Shown here one piece after another: positions 22,693 to 34,095 of a stretch of DNA of 64,000 nucleotides; position 1 is the stretch's first letter; each line of letters starts with the position of its first letter. The position numbers and the translations under genes are program-made. The notes beneath the pieces were generated by a model. It did no database searches, was not told the origin of the DNA, and worked only from the letters and a program-made list of their open reading frames with translations. Source of the stretch: Ctenosaura bakeri (taxonomy: Eukaryota; Chordata; Lepidosauria; Squamata; Iguanidae); NCBI GenBank assembly GCA_948474755.1, contig CAOLHI010001812.1, forward strand, positions 62,001 through 126,000, written 5' to 3'.

Positions 22693-22775
22693 GGTCACTT
22701 CTGCACTCTGTCAGAGTGCAGTTATTCTACTTTCAACATCCTGTGGAATTCTGGGATTTGTAGTTTAGGGAGAAC
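22693..22775. mobile_element. MITE, one arm only
   Basis: Starts GGTCACTTCTGCACTCTGTC and runs through ACTTTCAACATCCTGTGGAA to TTTGTAGTTTAGGGAG. No partner arm follows, so it is truncated. Confidence 0.65.
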
Positions 22776-23148
22776 TAATAGCATATCAGTTTCTGGGGCA
22801 CCTCCAGCACTGCCATTGGGGTACCTACAGCACTTCTTCCTTTATGTACCCTTTGTGCAGCTGTAGACACTGTGCAAAATACTGATGGGAGAAACCATGG
22901 GGAACTGAAAGTAAAGTGGGATAAAAGAAAAGATGGGGGGCATCTGTGCCAGGAGCCTCATCAGACAAATACAAGCTCAGTCACAAAATGGGAGGACAAG
23001 GTTCTGCCCCCCCCCCAGTTTGTACAAATGTCTATTTCTTAAACATGGCCACACTTTGCATTCAGAATTTTCAGACAATAATGCTGTATGAGTAGGAATC
23101 CAGTCTTCCTTACAGTGTGTGATCCGAAAACTCTGTTGCCATTTCCAG

Positions 23149-23328
23149 GGAGTTCTCTGAAGACTGTTGGAGTTAATTTCCTCATAGAAGAGAATACTCA
23201 TCTTCATCACACCAGTGACTATGAGAATGACAGCTTGATTGTGCGACGTGGGCAGGAATTTAAGCTGAAGGTGACTTTTAACAGGGAGCTGAATGATTAT
23301 GATGAGGTCACCTTGAAGCTTAAGATTG
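23149..23328 (+). CDS. TGM4-like gene 1, exon 2
   Basis: 180 bp between CCATTTCCAG and GTAAGC, entered in phase 1. It encodes SSLKTVGVNFLIEENTHLHH and RRGQEFKLKVTF, the start of the transglutaminase N-terminal domain. The paralogous exon at 63108-63287 has the same length and phase. Confidence 0.88.
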
Positions 23329-23545
23329 GTAAGCAAGCATATCACCATTTGGTACATTAAAATATATCTAAAGTTACATTAATAATACATTAGGAATACT
23401 CTGTACTTCAGAGATTCTATAATCTAGAGTGAAACCCTCCCCCACAAATGTTGTATTTCTGAATTTATTGTGCAAGTTCACAAAAATTAATAGAGATTAG
23501 TTGACCTTTTTAATGGAGTTTAAGTTTAACTTGCTGGAAAATTAT

Positions 23546-23966
23546 GGCCCTTTCCACATCTCACCATCTTCCTGTGCTGGGATGTGGGGATTGCACCAGC
23601 AGCCTCCGGGAAGAGGCTCTCATGTCTGGGGTCCTTCAGCTCCACACGAGCTGCCTGCTCGCACAAGAACCCCACCTTTTCCTTCCACAGTACAGCCTGG
23701 GAGTTTCCCAGGCTGCGCTGGGGCAGGAAGTGCAACTGGCGCAGCACTGGAGGCTCCACAAGCCAGGTAAGTGCGCATGGAGCCCAGGAGCAATGCGCGA
23801 TTGTGCACCATTTTCGGCTTCTAGCTGAAAATGAAAAGGTGTGCGATTGGCACCTGCCAGCCCCTGGAGCATCGCGTGATTGTGAGTGCGTCGTGCAGAT
23901 CGCTCCTCACAATCGCACAACGCTCCAGGCCCTCTTTCGCATGGAAAATGCTGTGCAAAAAGGGCC
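23546..23966. mobile_element. Foldback MITE, long type (intron of TGM4-like gene 1)
   Basis: Begins GGCCCTTTCCACATC and ends TGTGCAAAAAGGGCC, flanked by TTAT on both sides. The interior is GC-rich with many CpG sites and internal dyads, unlike the AT-rich intron. Related ends occur at 37204, 47594 and 53950. Confidence 0.65.
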
Positions 23967-24815
23967 TTATGTTAAGACTAAGATGATTAGAAATGCAAGA
24001 AATATGAAAGTGAAAGAGATGGAAGGAGCAGAGATAGAACTGGAAAACCAAACTTATATTTTACGCTGATTTCCCTTTAGGTAATTCATATACCTTCCAG
24101 ATAATCTCCCTCAAAAGCCTGGTCAGGTTGAGTCTCACCTTTAGTAATGTAACAATATTGCAATGTCTCAGGTTTCTGAACTAAGATATGGAAAGGCAGA
24201 TCACAGTCACACACAAGGCAAACAAACAGATAACAATATTTACTTAGCTTGAGGATTATCAGTAAATATCTAAACAGAACTATGCAAACCAAATGTATAC
24301 TATTCTACCTTTAAACCACAGTAAATTACAAATATAATGTTGCTAATAATGAGATATTGGCTTCAACACAACGGATATGTTATTCTAAAAGGTAACAGAC
24401 ATTGCTGGCCTCTGCTCCTGAGCCAATTCTCAATTATTAAAAGCTTCTCTGGATCTTCTTTCTCTTAAGAAAGTCTGCCATATTTTCCGTGTGGTTCTTC
24501 CCACCTTTTTCACCATAACTGCATCTTCTCTATCTTTGAGAGTTTGGCCTCAGTTTGTATAATGCAGCTGTCACTTTTGTTAAAAATAAAAAAAAGAGAG
24601 AAAGAAATCAAAGGAATTACATTTCTGTGTGGAATGAGACTATGAAGCATTTTGTTATTTCTGTGAGTAATTTAGTATGTTAGTTCATATTTGAAGGTAT
24701 TAGCTGCAACCTGTGCTAGAGTGGAAAATCAGATTAGAGTGTTGTCTCCCTGTTCCCTTCCTCCCCAGTTAGTGTTATTCTTTGTGTATTTGAATTCTTC
24801 CAAGTGAAAATAAAG

Positions 24816-24916
24816 AGGAAAAAGAATCCAGTGATGCTTATTTATACCTGAACACAAAGTCAAGGAGAAATGATGAACCATGGCAGGCCAAGATCTGTGA
24901 AACAACTGGGATAGAG
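24816..24916 (+). CDS. TGM4-like gene 1, exon 3 (5' border uncertain)
   Basis: The frame continuing from exon 2 gives SSDAYLYLNTKSRRNDEPWQ and AKICETTGIE before GTATGT. The acceptor that keeps this frame is at 24814-24815 (TAAAG). The better pyrimidine-backed acceptor at 24803-24804 would put the exon out of frame. Confidence 0.65.
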
Positions 24917-25294
24917 GTATGTACATTTGGAATATCTGGCACTGAAATGTTTAGTTAGAGAGGCAAGAGACTCTTCATCAATGGATCATGGTTTGCAAAT
25001 AGCCCCAAGACCACCATCCCCTGTTGCAGAAAAGAATATTTGAAAGGCAAAATTTCACTAGAAAAAAGACAGCATGATAAGAGTTTGCTGGGGGGTCTCA
25101 CTTAAGTTGAACCACAGAATGTTGAAAGAGATCATTTTGATGAGAAAAGTAGTTCATTAATATATAAATTAACAAACTAAAATGAGAATAAAAATGGGGT
25201 GTGGGAGCTGGTCTACTCAACAGACCAACATATTGAAACAAAAATTTCCCTTATGAAGTTTGCTAACATGCACACTCTCTTGTGTTTTTCTTAG

Positions 25295-25424
25295 TATGTA
25301 ATTGCTGTGACCAGTCCACCAGAAACAATAATTGGAAAATACTTTCTGAGTGTGATGACAAGGACTGATATTTATTCTCCTAGAAAAAATGTTCTCTACG
25401 TCTTGTTCAACCCATGGTGCAAAA
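25295..25424 (+). CDS. TGM4-like gene 1, exon 3b
   Basis: After a strong TTTTTCTTAG acceptor, phase 0, it encodes YVIAVTSPPETIIGKYFLSV and VLYVLFNPWCK, matching the conserved NPWC region of transglutaminases. The donor is GTAGTC, a weak match to consensus. Confidence 0.85.
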
Positions 25425-25614
25425 GTAGTCCACGTGATCTTAACAGGTTTAATTTCTGCCACTGTTTTATAATGATATGGACTTAGCTACTTTCCCTGGA
25501 ACCAGTGAGACTTCATTATCCACATAAATGAAGATAAAAACATTTAATTAGATTATTGGGGTGTTAAACTCTTAAGTGGTAATCATGTGCCTCTAAAAAG
25601 TCACTGAGCTACAA

Positions 25615-25700
25615 TTTCTAGCTCTCTATCCAGCATAGGCAATGGGTGGGGTGATGCTGGGAGCTGCAACCCAACAACATCTGGAGGACTCTGTGAGTCT
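25615..25700. repeat. Short interspersed fragment (CTGGGAGCTGCAACCCAACA type)
   Basis: Contains GATGCTGGGAGCTGCAACCC and CATCTGGAGGACTCTG, similar in complement to 32030-32125. It fits one arm of a common reptile foldback element. Confidence 0.45.
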
Positions 25701-26350
25701 GACACCAGAGATAGGGGGAGGTGGCTATTTCAGACAGCCAATCTGAGGTGCCACTGAAGGACATCAGATTGTTATTACCTTTGTTATAATCGTACTTTAC
25801 TGTCAGCATGACAAGAGTTGCTCCTGGAAGTTCTGCCTCATGTTCCAAAATTGTTTGTCTGGCCAGGCTTATGATGCATCTTAGGTGTATATGTGTGATG
25901 GTGATAGAGTGGCACTAATTGCTGCTGTATTTCAGGGAGAAAAATATTTCTGGCCAAAACTGGCCTACTAACCTGTCACCTGCAGTTGGAACAGGGAAGC
26001 TGGAAAATTGCTAGTGTACAATAACATTTTTTAAATGTAGTTTCGTGATCCATTCATAGAAACAGTACTTAGGTTCTGCAGTATCAATATTAGAACTACT
26101 AAAATGTCAGAAATGTGGTCATGTCCCTAATGTTTTAAGGATCCTAATAAAAGTCTTGCAGAAACTTGAATTTAGGTAACAAAAGTAGATTTAAGGACAT
26201 CAGTTTTCTTAACAGTATTTGCCAAAATCCCTTGATTTCTAATGGCCACAATCTGTTGTTTGCCCCATCTGAAAATGACTTCTCCTGAGTGAGGCTTTCT
26301 GATGGTTGACTTAATCAGTCAAGTAATATGGTTGTATGTTTGCTTTAACG

Positions 26351-26463
26351 GATTCTGTTTTCATGCCTGATGAAGACAACAACAAAAAAAATATGAATAT
26401 GTGCTAAATGATAGTGGACATCTGTATAATCCAGTAAATGAAGTACCTTGGATTTATGGGCAG
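26351..26463 (+). pseudogene. TGM4-like gene 1, exon 4 (frameshifted, no clean acceptor)
   Basis: DSVFMPDEDNNK is in one frame and YEYVLNDSGHLYNPVNEVPW plus IYGQ in another. The switch falls at an A8 run (26384-26391). The bases before the exon are TTTAACG, where TTTAGCG would give an in-phase acceptor. It ends at CAG|GTAAAA. Confidence 0.75.
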
Positions 26464-27497
26464 GTAAAATAGCACATATTTCTCTCTTCTGTCTGTCTGT
26501 CCTTTGGGCACAAGTACACACCCTTTGGTGCATAATTCAATGCAAATGGAAAATAACATTGTGGGCTCAAACCACCAAAGTGATGCATTTAGTTGTATGA
26601 AACCTGATGAAGTAGAATACAGTCCTTTTGAGCTATTCCTCAGCAGAACTGGGAGCCAATTTGATTGCAGTGGATAACTGCCTGAGATCACGCGTCAGTT
26701 CACATACCACCAATACCACAATCCTCCGCTGTGAGTTGGAATCATAGTAAAGGCCACAGTGGAAAGAACTGCAAAATGGGCCCTATGAAGCAGAACTCAG
26801 AGAGGTAGTTAGATAAAATTGCTATCGTGAATTGCTAATCAATTCAGGGAAGAAGGAGACCAAACACCAAGCTTTAGGATGAATAGGCCACTTTTATTAA
26901 TTATTTATCTCTGAGCATTTCAACATGAACTGCAGTTTGGGGAACTACTCAGTGTGGGATTCTGCTGAAGCAGGGGGTCCTTCTATGGCCTCCTCCTCAA
27001 TCACCCTTGGCAAGATACATAGCCCTCGGGAGCAGTCCAAGGTAACCTGTCAGCCCCTTGGCTGACTTCCTTGGCAGAAGACCTTACCTAAGGAATCCCC
27101 TCCCTCCACTCACACAATTTAAAGTGAGAACATCCTCCAGGCAGACCCCAAAGGCAATCTCTTTCTCCCACTCCATCCCAGGTCCTACAACCAGAAGGGA
27201 TGAATCCAGAGATGTCCTCTTCACTCAAAGAGTGCCTACTGGTGTCACCATTACTTATACCTTTCTTCTTCCACTACCCACTATGGACATGTGGCAAGCA
27301 TCTGTTTAGCCCCTTTCCCCCACCATGCCAGCCAAAATGGCCCACACTCTCTTTTGCAGATCACTCAAAAATAAATTGTTACCCTGCTCTGACAACTGCA
27401 TGCCTCCAGCCTCCTTAATATTATATCTGGGTGAAGTAGAAATTCCCCCAGGCCCAAACCTGACAACAAACCTGAGATACCTGGCATGGTAGAATAA

Positions 27498-27880
27498 TCT
27501 AATATATAAAAGTCAAAGTTTGTCTGTCTGTGTCAGGCAAAGACATCATATGATTGGCTGCCTAAGAACATTCTATGGAATCCTGGGGTTTGCAGTACAG
27601 AGAGGGTTCTTTAGAATTCTCAGCCAGAGAGCTCTGAATAGGCCAGTTGCTATGGAGTTGAGGACTAGCAGCAAGGAGGAGGGCAGTATATTTCCCTCAG
27701 GAACTCAACCTCTGTATGTTAATAACTCCGAATACAGATTGGATTGGGGAATATGGGGAAAAGTTACAGGTACTGCACAAGACAGTTTGGGGAATTAGAG
27801 CCACAGGATCTCACATTTTTCTAACATGCATTACCTATGAGAAAAAAAATGTCTTGGGCAATGGTGGGTATATATGCTAG
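27498..27880 (+). mobile_element. Non-autonomous Helitron
   Basis: Starts TCTAATATATAAAAGTCAAA and ends ATGCTAG, preceded by GGGCAATGGTGGGTATAT with a weak hairpin. It sits between A (27497) and T (27881). A TC start, CTAG end and A/T target without duplication are Helitron hallmarks. It encodes no Rep/helicase and contains a MITE arm at 27570-27630. It lies inside the Ngaro-like remnant. Confidence 0.75.
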
Positions 27881-28101
27881 TTGAGCATGACATTCTTGTT
27901 CCGGGCTACCATTTCTGTATGACCTAAAGGTCCTCTCTGGCCTAAATAATAAGGGCTTTAGCCTTTAACAAACCAAGGTCTTTCCCTCCCGAGTGAATGA
28001 CCAATTCTTGGGGCTGAGGGCTACTGCACTACTCAAAAAAAGAGACAGAGTGACCTGTGCCTAAGCAGGTCCCTCTTTTCCAACCATTCAACCATGTCTA
28101 A

Positions 28102-28220
28102 GCATTTCCACACTAGGAAACTAGGCCTCTGAGACTCCTCCCTAAACTGCAAACCCCAGGATTCCATAGGAGGTTGAAAGTGGAATAATAGCACTGTAAC
28201 AGGCTAGTGCGGAAATGGCC
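28102..28220. mobile_element. Foldback MITE, short type, with TAA target duplication
   Basis: Starts GCATTTCCACACTAG and ends GGCTAGTGCGGAAATGGCC, flanked by TAA at 28099-28101 and 28221-28223. The left arm is shortened. Confidence 0.75.
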
Positions 28221-29249
28221 TAACTTGCTAAGGCTCAGCTGAGATCCAAAGTAGGAGTTGCATGCCTGTCATGTGACCCAGTAGATCATGTTATGCCCAC
28301 AGACAAGCACCGTGCTAGAGGAAAGCAAATTTCTGCCCACCCAGACCTAAATTCTTCAATGCCGTACTTGTGACCACCTAAAATTGGTAACTGGTTAGGT
28401 GGGCATGGTTCTGGTGGGCAGAGATAACCCTGCCAGGGACTCCACATGACTATACATTTGTGTAGTGCTTTTACTGGACTCTGTGTAGCGGTGCTGCATT
28501 GCTGCAAATGGAGGGCTGTGCTCCTTCCCTGACTGATTGGTCTTAGACCTCGGGATTGTAATTGCTATTTGGCCTCCCACCAAATGAACGTCATTGAATG
28601 TCATTGAACTGCAGAGCAGGGCTACAATCACCTCTTTTACCAGATGCCACCAGCTCACTGATCCTGAATGCCCCCAAAAATGCTGTCAGTGTCACTGCAT
28701 GGAATGATGCAACCTCGTAAGATGAATGGCATAGTTCCTGCCATTGTTCATGTCCCTGCCATTGCTCATTGCCCTTGAGGATGGCAAGTGACAAGGGCTC
28801 CCTCTTACCTGGGAACCTACTTTTATTGCCTGCCTACCCTGCCAGCATCTTTCACACTCTGAAATCCTTGATGATGCCCAGCCAGCTGAGCACTGGATAA
28901 TCCTCTCAGTCCCCAAATTCAATAAAGCCTACTGAACAGAGATCCTGCATTTGGTGGGAAGAAGCCCAGTCAAACCCCTCCAAACTGGGCACACTGGCTG
29001 ATGCTGATGCAGACGCACCCTTGTGTTGTGATTCAGGTCTGTTGAACAAAGAATAAACATTTTGAGTGAACCTTTTGGCTACTTTGTCTAAGTAGTTCAG
29101 AGTGGATTATGTGGGGGTACAACAAATGTATTCTTAAGAAGTCTCATAGGGTTTTCAGATCAGGTTACAGGAAGCTTTATGTTGTATTTTAAAAATACAA
29201 TTTTAAACAATGAACAATGTAACAGCAACTATGTGTAGTTTTCCAACAG

Positions 29250-29357
29250 TTTGAGAAAGATATCCTAGATTGCTGCATGTATCTTCTGGGTAAAAGTCAA
29301 CTCAAGCTGAATGCTAGAAGAGATCCCATAAAGATCTCCAGGGCCATGTCAGGTTTG
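29250..29357 (+). CDS. TGM4-like gene 1, exon 5
   Basis: TTTTCCAACAG precedes FEKDILDCCMYLLGKSQLK and RRDPIKISRAMSGL, the conserved region just before the active-site exon. It ends TTG|GTATGT in phase 0, whereas exon 6 must be entered in phase 1. One base appears to be missing at this border. Confidence 0.82.
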
Positions 29358-30152
29358 GTATGTCCTTTAATAAATGCTTTAAGTCACATCACATTGTTTC
29401 AGATCTACGTAAAAAAAATAAGGTGTTCCTTTACACCATAGCTGACTGTGTATTCTGTTCCTATTGAAATGTTCATGTGAACTTTCCTAGGATCCAGAAG
29501 ACGGCAGGAGAAATCCTTAATTAAAATGAAATTAAATAAAAGGAAGGGCAGCACCTTTGTTATTTTGTCTTGTACTTTTTTCTAAAGTTGGAAGAAATAA
29601 CACAACACCGAGCAATTTTTTTTAATGTTAATATTCAGCTTAATGTGAACTTCCACTGTTGGTCATATCGTGGGAGAGATGGTTGTTCTGTTCTGAAGTG
29701 CCCAGTATTAAACAGAGAGAAACAGAGAGAGGAGGGCTGGAATGGAGGGATAATTGTCCAGCTCCATACTCATAATCATATGTTTGGACAGTTGGTAGGG
29801 CACAAGTTGTTGTTCGAAATTATTACTTCTCTGTCGTGGTGGGGAAAGGCAGGAGGGAGGCATATATGACTATAGTTAATCCACCAAGTTTATACATCTG
29901 TAACTATGGTTGTGGATAGTTGTAAAATGTCCTATAACATTGACACTTCATTCAAAACCTCACATCTGAAACAATGATATCCTCCTTCTCTGGAGGTTAG
30001 AAGCTCAATGATTTCTCCTTGGGTGGCAGAGAAGTGTCCATCAGACAACATATCTAGCAATGATGCAATTTTTCACATAAGTTTGTGCAGCTGCAAAGGG
30101 GAGGAAAAGGGGTTGTACTATATGATTTTGTCCTCTTCATTGTTTCTTTAAG

Positions 30153-30314
30153 TTAATGTGGAGAATGACAACGGAAAATGGAAAGGACTATATGATGGTG
30201 GTACTCATCCTACACAATGGACAGGAAGTGTCCTGATTTTGCAAACAAATTACAGAACCAAAAAACATATTTCATATGCCCAGTGCCGGGTTTTCTCTGG
30301 TGTGCTTACCACAC
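30153..30314 (+). CDS. TGM4-like gene 1, exon 6 (active-site Cys)
   Basis: It encodes NVENDNGKWKGLYDGG, PTQWTGSVLILQ and YAQCRVFSGVLTT. The transglutaminase active-site motif is normally YGQCWVF. The Cys is kept, but the preceding Gly is Ala and the following Trp is Arg (CGG). Confidence 0.88.
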
Positions 30315-30706
30315 GTAGGTCTATAACATTTACAGTGGTCTGTGTCTTCTGTGTATGCAATTCAGTGTAGCCTCCATGTTCTGTTGCTGTTCATTTTGAA
30401 ATCTCACATGCTGGGAATATTTAAGAGGTGGAGACTGTTCTCTTTCAGTCTCTGTTAGCAAGCTTCCCTTTGTCTGACCACTGTTGAAAGCAAGATTAGA
30501 CGTACCTTTGTTGTGAATCAGCTGGGCTCTCTTCTAAAGGTTTGGTACAGGAGGGCTATCAAAGCTGCTTCAGTACTTTATCCTCCAGTTCCTTTTCACC
30601 ACATTCCATCCCTTGGAAAGCAACAGTGGGCAGTGGTTATCATGGAAGAGAGATGAGCAACCAGACTGACATCTCACCTGATCTGACATCTTTCTCTGTC
30701 TTCCAG

Positions 30707-30839
30707 GCATGCACTTTCTGGGGATTCTGACCAGAAGTGTGACTACTTATCAGTGTGGTCATGATACCCAGAACAACACTAGCATTGATGAATACTATGA
30801 TGAAAAGGGGAATAAAGCGGAACATACAGACTTCATTTG
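30707..30839 (+). CDS. TGM4-like gene 1, exon 7
   Basis: TGTCTTCCAG acceptor. It joins exon 6 in frame to give TTRMHFLGILTRSVTTYQ, then NNTSIDEYYDEKGNK, and ends within the Trp codon of the FIW-NFHVW junction. Confidence 0.85.
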
Positions 30840-31604
30840 GTAATTTCTGCTGTTTATTAAACATTCCATTTGTGTCATGATGACTGGTGGATAAGGATGA
30901 GAAATCAAGATGCATTTGGTGTCCTCTTCAGCATGATCTCTCCATCTTCCCCTTCATCTGAACCATACTGATCTGGAGTTGAACCAAGGTCTCTTCATAA
31001 CTAGATAATTCTGAGCATTCTGAACATCTGGAGGCATTATTTAGAAAGGGAATGTAACCAGCGCTAAGGGAACCAAGGAATAAAGATTAAAGAATGAAAG
31101 GTATTGAAAGGCAGCAGTAGAACTGTTCTGTATGAAAAACCTGCCCAAACAAAGAAGTCTTCAGTTTCTGGTGGGAAAGTTAGGAAGAGGAGAGGATGCT
31201 AGATTTTGAATGGGAAAACATTCCATAGAAAAGACTCTCTTACTTGTGTTCATCCTTCTCCACTCTGGTGGGGCTTTACATCAGTAATAGAAAACATGCT
31301 TTGCATCCAGAAGGTCTCAATATAATTCACAGCATCTCCACAATAAATTTACCTTGGCTGAGAAAGACTTCCTGAGGTCCCAAGGACCAACAAGAGCAGG
31401 AGCAATCAGTGCTGGGCTACTTTCTTGGGGCAGCTTTTTCACATGTCTATTAATGCAATATCTAACATTCTCTGTGGCTTCAATTTAAATCAGTACAAGT
31501 GGAAGATTATGCTTGGAAATTTCTACAAAGTCAGAATATACATTAGACAGGTCAGACAGTTGGCATTATTTTTTCCTTTTCATCTAAATCCTAATTGCTT
31601 TCAG

Positions 31605-31708
31605 GAACTTCCACGTATGGAATGAAGTCTGGATGAAAAGACCAGACTTGCCAGAAGGCTTTGATGGTTGGCAGGTGATTGATGGAACACCTTCAGAAAA
31701 GAGTAAAG
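31605..31708 (+). CDS. TGM4-like gene 1, exon 8 (catalytic His and Asp)
   Basis: [20 protein letters not shown] then [14 protein letters not shown]. The His of NFH and the Asp of WQVID occupy the positions of the catalytic His and Asp of the family. In frame with exon 7; donor GTGAGA. Confidence 0.9.
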
Positions 31709-32025
31709 GTGAGACTTAAATGAGGATATAAGAACAGAAATTAAAAGATTAGCAGTTTATTGTGTTAAACTTAAAACAAACAAATTTGTCCCCATTGATC
31801 TCACATTCTGTGCCATGTAAAACAATTCTGGCATTCTCTATAGTTTCTGCACATTTTACTCATTTGTATTTTTTGTGTGTGAGCAATTATAGGTAGTGAG
31901 ATAGTGATTAGAAGCAGTGATTAGAAGTAGAGAGATAAAAACCAGGAAATAGGCAGAAGGAAAATGTGCACAACTGGCAAATGTCCTCAGAAATTCCTCT
32001 TTCATTTCTGAACATTTAGAACAGG

Positions 32026-32128
32026 GGTGCACAACCGTGGCCCTCCAGATGTTGTGAATGGCAACACTCAGCATCCTTCAAAATCAGCTGTGCTGGTAGA
32101 ACTGATAGGAGTTGCAGTCCAAGAATAT
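32026..32128. repeat. Interspersed foldback fragment (CCCTCCAGATGTTGTGAATG type)
   Basis: GTGGCCCTCCAGATGTTG opens it and GGAGTTGCAGTCCAAGAAT closes it. This pattern is common in lizard genomes. It lies in the intron between exons 8 and 9. Confidence 0.5.
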
Positions 32129-32363
32129 AATGCATTTACTGTTAGCATTGAATGCCACAAAATTTTAAAGAACCGGAACAAATACCTCACATTCAAACAT
32201 TGGTGAAATATAGTCTTGGGGTCTTTTTTTCCAGCTGTTTGGATACACTGGAGCATAGTGAGAAACCTGGCTTCTAGCTGCTCCCAACTCATACATAATA
32301 CACAAAATTTGTCTATCATCACCACTGAGTACTGACAGGAAAAGCAACCCTTTTCAAACAGGC

Positions 32364-32392
32364 TTCTCTCTCTCTCTCTCTCTCTCTCTCTC

Positions 32393-32420
<28 letters not shown>
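32364..32420. repeat. Compound (CT)n(CA)n microsatellite
   Basis: About 29 bp of CT repeats run directly into about 28 bp of CA repeats. Confidence 0.95.
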
Positions 32421-32423
<3 letters not shown>

Positions 32424-33229
32424 AAGAGAATTGCCTCTTAGCATGATGGGACTATATAAGCACATGTACTTTTCCTTGAAGATGTTTTCAGTGGACAGTT
32501 CAAAAGTGTGGCAGTAGCCCATGATAATCCAAAAGTATCCTGATCATTACAGAAGAGAATGTCCTTTGTGGGGGAAAATGTAGATGAACAAAACTAAATG
32601 TGCTGCAATAGCAAAGATGGATTAAGGTGTTTTGAGCTTTGGAGCAGTTCAAGAAATGCCCCCACAACTTTTATTTACATGTTTGACCTATTCTATGAAT
32701 GGTGGCACAGAAATAACAGCACACAAATCTTCACGTGCAAACCCATTTTCAATCGTGTAGACTACATAAGATTACCAACCCAATCCCATGCATTTTCACT
32801 CAGTTACTCAAGCAGCACATAAAACTTGATGATAACAACACCAAGACATTTAGAAAAGACCATTTTTCCTTTCAGTCAGGGAAAGACCTGGAGCAGTTGC
32901 CTCAAATGAACCACTGATCATCTAGGCCTCTTTAAGAATGTGTGTACTTTAGCTCTAGATCCTTTCCTGAGCTCATATGTAAAGATGGTGAGTGGTCCAC
33001 ATGATAATCTACCTTTTCAAGGGGAGTCTCAAGGGCCTTCTCCTTTTGAACTGTGGAGAATGAGTCCCTCCTGAATAAGCCCCAGTTGCCTAGAAAAGGG
33101 AAACCTGCCATGCAGGTGAGCCATCCACATAAGCCCCGCTAGCCCTCTTACTATGTGTTTGGGTAAAACCAGAATTGTTTTAGTGAAATATTGGAACAAA
33201 ATATGTACACTTTACAGCTTGCCATTCAT

Positions 33230-33850
33230 TCATTCACTTAACACCATCAGTGTACATGGTGCTTCACAGTAAAAGGACAACAAAAACAGCCTGCCCTGCC
33301 AAAGTTGTACAGTCAAAAATACATAGGTATACATATGCTAACATAGAGGAAGGAAGGAGCAATAGAAAGATAAAATTATGAAGTACAATTGTAAAACAGA
33401 TTATTACAGAAATACAAAAACCGATGTACTATAATATAAAGCAAACTGACAAATATATACAAGCCTATAAAACACAATGTTAAACAAAAATTCCCAAATA
33501 GGAAACAATAACTTTTTAAATTGAGATTTAAAAACAATGAGGGACAGAGAAATCCATAGATGTTTAGAGATGCAATTCCTGGAGTGTGGAGCAGCAAGTG
33601 AGAAAGGATGAAGCTGAACCAAGGAAGAGGAAGATCTCGGTTGAGTAAGAAGCCTAAAGTTTCTAAAATGCAGATCCCAAGCAGGTTGGTAAAAAGAAAT
33701 GTAGATCAGATGAGAGTGGGGAGCTGGGTTGCTTTGAAAGTTAAAGCAAGAAGATTGTACTGAATCCTAAAAAAGAATAGACAACCAATGAAGAGATATC
33801 AAAAGTGGGATAATAATATTTCAGTGGTCTGTGTTCAAATATCAGAAAAC
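33230..33850 (-). mobile_element. LINE C-terminal fragment (tentative)
   Basis: Minus-strand frames contain QLHPFSLAAPHSRNCISKHL and SLSLIVFKSQFKKLLF, which resemble the C-terminal end of a non-LTR retrotransposon ORF2 (the FKxxLKxxLF pattern). No RT motif is left, so the clade is not assigned. Confidence 0.4.
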
Positions 33851-33889
33851 TGTTGGTTCTAAGAAAGATATGTTATGGATCTCTGTGTG

Positions 33890-34095
33890 TGTGTGCGTGC
33901 GCGTGCACACATGCCTTCAAGTGGCCCCATGAATTTCATAGGGTTTTCTTAGACATAGAATACGTAGGTTTTTTTCCAGTTCATTCTTCTGAAATGTAGC
34001 CTACAGCCCCTGGTATTCATTGACAGTCTCCCATCCAAATACTGATCAGGACTAACTCTATTTAGATTCCAAGCTCAGAGTGGGTCTGGTACATT
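33890..34095 (-). mobile_element. 5S rRNA-derived SINE, antisense
   Basis: Contains the complement of the 5S-like head (GTCTCCCATCCAAATACTGA, CAGGACTAACTC) and tail (GTTTTCTTAGACATAGAAT). Same family as 19638-19870. A GT/GC alternating tract at about 33884-33905 abuts it. Confidence 0.65.

Larger units (their letters stand above)
26985..28960 (-). mobile_element. Degraded Ngaro-like retrotransposon: tyrosine recombinase plus SGNH hydrolase
   Basis: On the minus strand a recombinase fragment reads LTAFLGAFRISELVASGK (catalytic-Arg box, 28651-28669), then FNDVHLVGGQIAITIPRSKT. Further along come TVLVCGHNMIYWV (SGNH block I-like, Ser changed to Asn), LVIHSGGKDLGLLKAKALII (block III-like GGND, Asn changed to Lys, 27900-28060) and GEFLLHPDI with DGVHL-type remnants near 27330-27480. 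Ngaro elements are the tyrosine-recombinase retrotransposons known to carry an SGNH hydrolase. Stops and frameshifts abound. A MITE (28102-28220) and a Helitron (27498-27880) interrupt it. RT was not recognised and the ends are uncertain. Confidence 0.6.

Noticed and set aside
3716..23148. TMEM42, expected between KIF15 and TGM4
   Set aside because: No multi-pass membrane exons with splice sites were recognised. It may be moved, lost, or too diverged to see by eye.
23584..24069. 161-codon ORF between TGM4-like exons 2 and 3
   Set aside because: It lies within a GC-rich foldback MITE, is matched by ORFs in all other frames, and does not continue the transglutaminase frame.
32068..32522. Minus-strand ORFs with runs of Cys-Val and Arg-Glu
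   Set aside because: They are translations of the (CT)n(CA)n microsatellite.
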